A stretch of DNA of 64,000 nt, from contig JAQGDQ010000379.1 of assembly GCA_030141605.1 (NCBI GenBank), positions 124,001 through 188,000 on the forward strand, read 5' to 3'. This DNA is from Tubiluchus corallicola. Its lineage: Eukaryota; Priapulida; Priapulimorpha; Priapulimorphida; Tubiluchidae. Below the pieces are notes generated by a model. That model had not been told where the DNA came from. It did not search any database and saw nothing but the letters and a program-made list of their open reading frames with translations. This document shows, piece after piece, positions 58,587 to 64,000 of this stretch. A program made the position numbers and the translations under genes. The first letter of the stretch is position 1. Each line of letters starts with the position of its first letter.

Positions 58587-59188
58587 GGTTCATTTGAGTA
58601 CAATGTAATTAGAATGCTTGAACACATAGCTATTTGGATGGAGGTATTTTGAACACAAGGCTATTCCTGCATTGCTATGCACTGTAATTTTCACTCATTA
58701 TACCGATTGTCTGTGAAAAGTGCTGCTACCATAAAACTTCAAGAATAGGGTATAACCAAATAGGCAATTTTGCTAAATGGTACGATCTCCCAGTTGAATC
58801 CACCTAGTATCTTTGGTGTCTAAACACTTAATGTAATCAAATGAGCTATTATATGTCTAAATATCCTGTTTTTTACCTATTGTCCAAATGTCCTATGTGT
58901 CCTAAACCCCTAGTGTCTAAACAGCTTACGTGTACAAATAACCTACATAATCAAGTCATCATGTGTCCAAATGTCCTGTGTGTCCAAATTTACCTTGTGT
59001 TCAGATGTCCTATGCATCCAAATTACCTTGTGTCCAAATGTCCTATAATATATATGTGTCCAAATCATCTTGTGTCCAAACTAGTCTCACCTAATGTCTA
59101 AATAGTCTATGTGTCCAAATTACTTTGCATCCACGTGTCCAAAATATTTGTGTTGAAATAGTCAATATGTCTAAAACCCCTGTAACCA
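58540..59188. repeat. composite repeat with 'tgtcc' arrays, copy 3
   Basis: An inverted short array (gacacataggtaatttggac ...; about 58,545-58,660) is followed by a core (58,670-58,840) that includes ttgctaaatggtacgatctc and cccagttgaatcc, matching 39,405-39,470. A plus-oriented array of tgtccaaatgtcct units follows (58,850-59,185). The arrays on the two sides of the core point in opposite directions. The RLE retrotransposon abuts the left array. Confidence 0.65.
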
Positions 59189-59190
59189 TT

Positions 59191-59505
59191 AATAGGGGTG
59201 AGCATTCTAAGCCAGAAAGCGAATTCGAATCAGATAGAATTTGCGACTTTCAAACTTTAATCAAACCAAATTTCGAATTAAATCGAACTCAGTTTTAAAG
59301 ATATTCGATAAATGTCTAATAAATAATAAAAAATGTCTCACAAAGATCATGCATATTATTTGATTTTATTCTGCAGGAAAAACATTAATAATTTGTTTAA
59401 AAGTTTTGCACAGTAATTGCAGCTAAATTGTGCTGGTTGTATAATGGCTCAAATGTTTTGATGATAAAGAATGTATGTAGCTGAATGGTTGAATTATTTG
59501 AATCA
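59191..59505. mobile_element. hAT-type MITE, truncated copy
   Basis: Starts aataggggtgagcattctaa and follows the copy at 48,195-48,546 in reverse orientation through shared blocks such as gatcatgcatatt, gattttatt, aataatttg, ttaaaagttttgca and gcagctaaattgtg. It ends where a GTT microsatellite begins, so the second terminal repeat is missing or overwritten. Confidence 0.65.
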
Positions 59506-59760
59506 ACTGTTGTTGTTGACGTCGCCATCGTCGTCGTCCTAGCTGTTGAAAGTTGTTGTTGTGGTGGTGGTCGTCCTGTGTTGTTATTGTTGTCATCATC
59601 GTCGTCATTGTCACCACTGCCGTCGCTGCTGTTGTTACTACTGCTTGCTCTTGTTGTTATTATCATGACTGTTATTATAGCAGTTGTTGTTATTACTATT
59701 ATGATCATCACTACCAATCTACCACCATCGCCACAGTTCATCGTTTTCATCAATATTATT
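59505..59760. repeat. (GTT/GTC/ATT)n microsatellite
   Basis: Mixed trinucleotide tract rich in GTT, GTC, GCT and ATT that opens spurious reading frames on both strands. It follows directly on the truncated MITE. A short GT-rich run lies at 59,871-59,902. Confidence 0.85.
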
Positions 59761-60324
59761 CGACAATTATTAGTACTTTTATCATTGTTCGTATATCGCA
59801 CTGTAGGCGTTTCGCTTGTCCAGCGCTGTTACATTTCTGATGTTATGCGCTGTTAAACCATTAGTTTAACAGGTGTGTGTGTGCGTGCATGTGCGTGTGT
59901 GTGCCACCCAAAATTTGAATATGCTCTAACCTGAGCTTACAAAAAGCAACGCCTGCACTATAAGGCGAATTGGGCAGTGGACAATTTGAGATCTGCCTCT
60001 GCCTTCTCAGATTTTCGAGTTCCCACTGCCCTAATGCAAATGTGAGAGTTTCGTAAATGCTCTCGATAGATAATTAAGTGTCTTTTGTGCTTTTATAAAT
60101 GATGTATAGTCAATGTTCTGTGAAATCTGAGAATATCTGTCCCATTTTTAGAATGTTACTATTTTTAGAAAGCCTAGGTATAGTCTTGTTTGCTTTTTTG
60201 TGAAATCGAATGAAGTACTTATTTATTTTACTTTATTTCACCTTCACTAAAATGTGCATTAAAAATAAATTATTAAACATGAATGTGGGGAGAGACGTAA
60301 AGAGATAAGTTGCTTACACACGCC

Positions 60325-60700
60325 TATCACAGACAAGCCATTATCAAATTTCAAAAACTTCAATCTGTATTGGAAAAGTTCAGAATTGCCTGCAGTAACC
60401 AATTAAAAATACACTATTTACTGAACTGTGTACGGAATTTCATACTTGAACAACACGGTTGGAGAAGAAAAACCCAAAACCTTTTTTATTCGTTTTTCGA
60501 ACATACATCTTGCGACCTTTGGGTACTTTTTGTCCTATCAGTGAGAGCTCTTGTAAAAAAAATTTTCGGGATCTAAATCAACATCCCTACGCATTATTTC
60601 ATAACACATGACCAGATCGTTTAGTAATTGTCTTTTCTCTAACGATCGTAAATGAAGGGTTTTGAGCCTTTCTAGATAGGTTTCCGACAATTATTACATC
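60325..60700 (-). pseudogene. decayed non-LTR reverse transcriptase C-terminus
   Basis: The minus strand reads TYLERLKTLHLRSLEKRQLL, NDLVMCYEIMRRDVDLDPEN and FF, the classic SYEERLKAL-x-L-x-SLE-x-RR-x-x-x-DLI-x-x-YKI-x-x-G-x-DVDPE-x-FF segment of CR1/L2-like RTs. After further drift it reads FFFSNRVVQV and FQYRLKFLKFD (FFS-x-RVV-x-x-WN and FK-x-x-L-D). Stops and small shifts after the first 45 codons show decay. The plus-strand 88-codon open frame over the same DNA is a shadow. Confidence 0.75.
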
Positions 60701-60714
60701 AATCGTTCATAAAG

Positions 60715-60882
60715 TTTTTAGCTCTTACATTTACTAATCCTATACGTATGAATAATTTTATAATTTTCTCTATTGCATTGTATGGTATTATACTTTTTAA
60801 TTTCTTATATTTGTATTTCATATGATCTTAGCTTAGCTACTGGAGTAAAATTTCAATTGAATTGAATTGAATAGTTAAAATC
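60715..60882 (+). repeat. non-LTR retrotransposon 3' UTR with (ATTGA)n tail
   Basis: tatgatcttagcttagctac, tggagtaaaatttc and then aattgaattgaattgaat. A T-rich 3' UTR with an ATTGA-type pentamer tail is common among CR1-like elements. Its orientation is opposite to the RT remnant immediately left, so it belongs to a different insertion. Confidence 0.5.
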
Positions 60883-62932
60883 TTTTTACTTTAGCATTGG
60901 CCAGCAATTCACTGAGATAGCTAAAAATGTTAGTGTTAGCGTAATCCATTATACGCCTTTTTCGACACACAGAAATACAGCTATTTTTAAGAACCTTACT
61001 GAACCCTTGTACAAAACAAAATAGAAAGTGCATAGGTAGCGCATAACGAAGCTGAGGGTAAGCCACCATGATTTTGAAACAGAACGAGGAAGATACTGTA
61101 CTCAAATACGCTTCTTCAGGAAAGACTATGCTATTACTGCAACAACTCCAGTAATGGTACTAAAATAGAAGACAGATCTATATTTTATTTTTAATTGCTG
61201 TCTAATAGCACATGTACGAAAAGAAAATATACAGCCTGTCGTTCTGCAGTAATAACACTATTTCACTTTCGTGGCTGCTCAATTGCAATTATAGCACTGA
61301 TCTCATCCTCTTTGGTGAATTCACTCTTAAAAACTTCAAATTAATAAATCAATCTCTGTGAAACAGCAAAAAGTACTGGCTGCTATATTCATGTCAGTGA
61401 AATGTAAATGAGCATTCATTGTAATTTTGTGAGTTGTCGTGGTCGCTATAATGTTATCTTTTTAACTAGTAGTTGCTGGCATTATCATCATTATGTAATT
61501 TATGTTGATAGTCAGTCTTTGCATCAGAGTAATGTAGTATAAACTTATGTAAATACTGTATCATCCTACAATAAAATTTTGTTGTATTTTGTGAAGTTTA
61601 TATTTTTCTTTAATTATAAATTGCATTTTCTATCTGTACTGCCAATTACCAAAGTGAAAAAGTACTAGTATACCTGAAATGGTATTTCTGGAAATAAACT
61701 AAAATGAATTGATAAATACGCGGAAATTTTTGTAACTGAAGACTTCTGCCATTGGTTCACTATTTATTGTAAAAAAAAAGCGAAACTCGAAATTTGTGGC
61801 CAAGACTACTGGGTCCCTGGTTTTATAATAGTGGAGCTTAAAGATATAGCAGGTGTGTGTGAAGAAAAAATATGTAGGCGAGTAAGATAAATAAGCTCTT
61901 ATTTAGAGCTTATCGTATTTTTGCGTTTATTATCGATGCTTATTTTAAATTTCGTTGCCAATGCTCACAATATAACTATAACTAAGGCACGGGAACGCTA
62001 CGTGGGACGTTCGCGCTTGCGTGCACTCTCGTGTACTGCCTCACCTTGCATTGCATCACCTACTACTTTCGTGTGCATAGCAGTGGCATGTATCACCATG
62101 TCATGTGCCGCACTGCCATCTACACGTACTATCTAAGTATCTTGCTGTGTACCGTAGCGTATCATCTCACTATATACTAGCTGGTCCACCTTGCCTTGCA
62201 CACTTACTCTCTTACAGTACATAGTGAGGTGGTACCACATGCAGCGCCATTGTACATTGCGATGTCAAGCAACGCGAATATCCCACTTGCAGTGCTCTGT
62301 TTAGTGCTTCCTAATATAACTGCCTAATACAATATAATTTTCCTTCTCTTCTTTAGAGTACCCACTCCATGAAATGTACTCTGAAAATTTACATTCGACT
62401 CTGGCACATTAACATTCTTACAGTAACAAGCTAATGAGTATAAGTTTTGCAAAAATAGTATTTAACACGGACTAAAAACCCTTAAATGCTGACACATTTA
62501 TATTAGGCAAATAAATAGCTAATTTGGCCTAATTACATGTGCTTGTCACAAAGCTCACAATACATTGTTAACTAAGCTTTTTCTATTACACATATCATTA
62601 TACATTTTATTTTAAAGTCTCTCTTGATTTCAATGGACTTCAATGTCTGTAGCCTCACTTACCTGCTTCATATATTATCATTGCACAAATTACCTTGTGA
62701 TTTTCTTAAACATATCTACTTTTTCTTAAATAAAGATATGTATTAAGTTCTTCTCATATTTTCTTGCCATTAAGACACCAGCAGCACTTATTAGTTCTTC
62801 TGAATATATAGCATGTTCACATAAAGTTGCTAAAACTTTAACATAGTCATTACTGCTGTCCTGATGGTCCTCATAAGCTACCATCTGTCATTCTTGACTC
62901 TGTACCATTTTTTTACTTTATTTTTTTTCTAG
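60883..62932. other. upstream region or 5' UTR intron of the BRPF1-like gene
   Basis: AT-rich noncoding sequence with a locally more GC-rich patch at about 61,985-62,270. It ends in a pyrimidine tract and ttttttttctag acceptor (AG 62,931-62,932), showing that an untranslated exon lies further upstream, position unknown. An aataaaatttt polyadenylation-like site near 61,569 could end another plus-strand transcript. Confidence 0.5.
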
Positions 62933-63657
62933 AGTGAACAAGTGCTTACAAGCAATACCGTTGACAGCATCCGTACTTTACTGCTGAAGCAACGTTAGTG
63001 TCAATGTTATCGGGCAGTATGACACTTGATTTTGACATTCGTGTTTTTTGCCAGAATCTTAGAGCTACTAAACCTCCATATGAGTGCCCTGTTCCGGGCT
63101 GTGGCCGTATTTACAAAAGCTATACTGGAATTCATTTTCATTTATATCACCACCCTGATTCAGACAGTCCGGGCTCATCTCCCGCAGGAAGAAAACCAGG
63201 CCGAGGTCGTGGACGGAAGAGCTTCCAGCATCATCGTCAGTCCAAACCGGACAACAATCCACCTTCTCCCCCTGCATTTTTTCAACCTAAGGCAAAAGAA
63301 GCGCTGACATTTGCCCAAGCACAGAAATTAGTTGAAATTGAGTTTGGTGGTCGAACTCACCGACTAAATGCAAGCGATCAGCTGGACATTGTTTTTCGAG
63401 ATGCCATTGAACCTAACATAACAGAAGAGGAAGAAGATAAAAACAGAGACTTGGCAAAAACTCCTTCAAAAGTTACAGATCCTAAAAAGAAGGAAGCATC
63501 TGCAGCGGGTGTGACGAAAGTCCCAGAGGCTAGCTTTAGAATTCTGGATAATTATAAATTTAAGAAGGTTCCGCCTCTTCCAAAAAGTTACTATCGATTC
63601 AAAGAACGATCATTTGCAGAGCTGGATGATGAAGTAGAATATGATATGGATGAGGAG
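62933..63657 (+). CDS. BRPF1: BRPF1-like (peregrin) first coding exon
   Basis: N-terminus of a BRPF family scaffold, which holds MOZ/MORF (KAT6) acetyltransferases on histone H3 in the nucleus. An in-frame stop at 62,962 limits the start to ATG 63,004 or, more likely, ATG 63,019: [20 protein letters not shown] matches BRPF1 [20 protein letters not shown]. Then comes a C2H2-type finger (YECPVPGCGRIYKSYTGIHF, HLYHH), a basic stretch (GRKPGRGRGRK), LTFAQAQKLVEIEFGGRTHR (conserved AQAQRMVE-x-x-x-x-GR-x-HR), and YYRFKERSFAELDDEVEYDM DEE, the EPL1-like segment that precedes the PHD region. Donor is GAGGAG|gtattt (GT 63,658-63,659), phase 0, just where BRPF1 continues DYIWL. The PHD, bromo and PWWP domains are beyond the window. 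Confidence 0.95.
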
Positions 63658-64000
63658 GTATTTAATAAATATTATTGTTTGTGAACTTATATTTTGATTT
63701 TTGCCAAAACTTTCTTGACTAGTTTGCTTTAGTAAATTCGATTTTTACTTCAGATATGTTCGAAAAATTTCATCTTTAATAGTTAAAAAAATTACAATTT
63801 CAAAACCATAAAAAAAGCTTTTATGTATACAGTAAGTCCTCATTTAATGACTAGGCATTTTGCAACATTTCATTTTAATGACGCTAAAAATTTGACACCG
63901 GTTTCTCACTTAATGACGCATGTTTCATTTTAAGGACGATTTTTTTGCTTTGTTTTAAGATCTATAGTAACCAGTATCTACATGAAATTGTCTCTAGGCT
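63658..64000 (+). other. first intron of the BRPF1-like gene
   Basis: AT-rich intron sequence cut by the window edge. From 63,829 it enters a transposon-like sequence (next entry). Confidence 0.8.
63829..64000. mobile_element. start of a Tigger/pogo-like MITE
   Basis: acagtaagtcctcatttaat begins a stretch in which taatgac/taaggac words recur about every 30 bp (catttaatgac, attttaatgacgc, cacttaatgacgc, attttaaggacga). This is the style of subterminal repeats in pogo/Tigger-type nonautonomous elements whose ends start CAGTA-x-GTCC. The other end is outside the window. Confidence 0.35.

Noticed and set aside
60310-60576. Plus-strand open frame of 88 codons
   Set aside because: The opposite strand reads as a recognisable RT C-terminus, so this is an antisense shadow.
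62998-63003. GTG at 62,998 as the start of the BRPF1-like protein
   Set aside because: Not a normal eukaryotic start; ATG at 63,019 fits the conserved N-terminus and ATG 63,004 is the next alternative.
1-64000. CRISPR array, bacterial defence system or operon
   Set aside because: The tandem arrays here are direct minisatellites without unique spacers, and the coding content is spliced metazoan genes and retrotransposons.

Overview
This 64 kb window is AT-rich, intron-dominated nuclear DNA from an animal, almost certainly an invertebrate. The evidence is spliced exons of metazoan-type genes, very long introns, abundant microsatellites, tRNA-derived SINEs, MITEs and several non-LTR retrotransposon remnants. 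I cannot name the species or phylum from sequence alone.

Left two thirds (about 1-46,300, minus strand): the 5' part of one gene, the MUPP1/PATJ-type (Mpdz/Patj) multi-PDZ scaffold. Seven exons read right to left: an L27 domain (44,747-44,886), a linker exon (43,365-43,589), PDZ1 split over two exons (42,087-42,298 and 5,369-5,609), PDZ2 split over two exons (3,204-3,338 and 788-948), and a linker exon (near 323-416). All junctions join in phase and the joined protein follows the known domain order; the gene runs off the left edge. The two halves of PDZ1 are separated by a single intron of about 36.5 kb. That intron holds two long minisatellites (39 bp and 64 bp units), a tandem SINE array, two copies of a composite repeat carrying a 'tgtcc' minisatellite, a MITE-like element and several retrotransposon 3' tails.

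Middle (46,300-62,900): mainly repeats. A small plus-strand two-exon candidate resembling the start of a TFIIS N-terminal domain lies exactly antisense to a candidate first exon of the PDZ gene. Further right are two hAT-type MITE copies, a decayed ORF, three decayed CR1/jockey-like reverse transcriptase C-termini, and one much younger, GC-richer, 5'-truncated non-LTR element with a restriction-like endonuclease (R2/R4/NeSL type). In that element a 508 bp segment of the RT is duplicated directly around a 138 bp spacer made only of G and T.

Right end (62,933-63,657, plus strand): the first coding exon of a BRPF1-like (peregrin) scaffold of MOZ/MORF histone acetyltransferase complexes, with a clear acceptor upstream and donor downstream; the gene continues off the right edge. 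The two host genes are unrelated in function (epithelial polarity scaffold, chromatin scaffold). I found no bacterial-style operon, CRISPR array or defence system. The most unusual material is in the repeats: a minisatellite built from an RT coding motif, the G/T-only spacer, and the recurring composite 'tgtcc' element.
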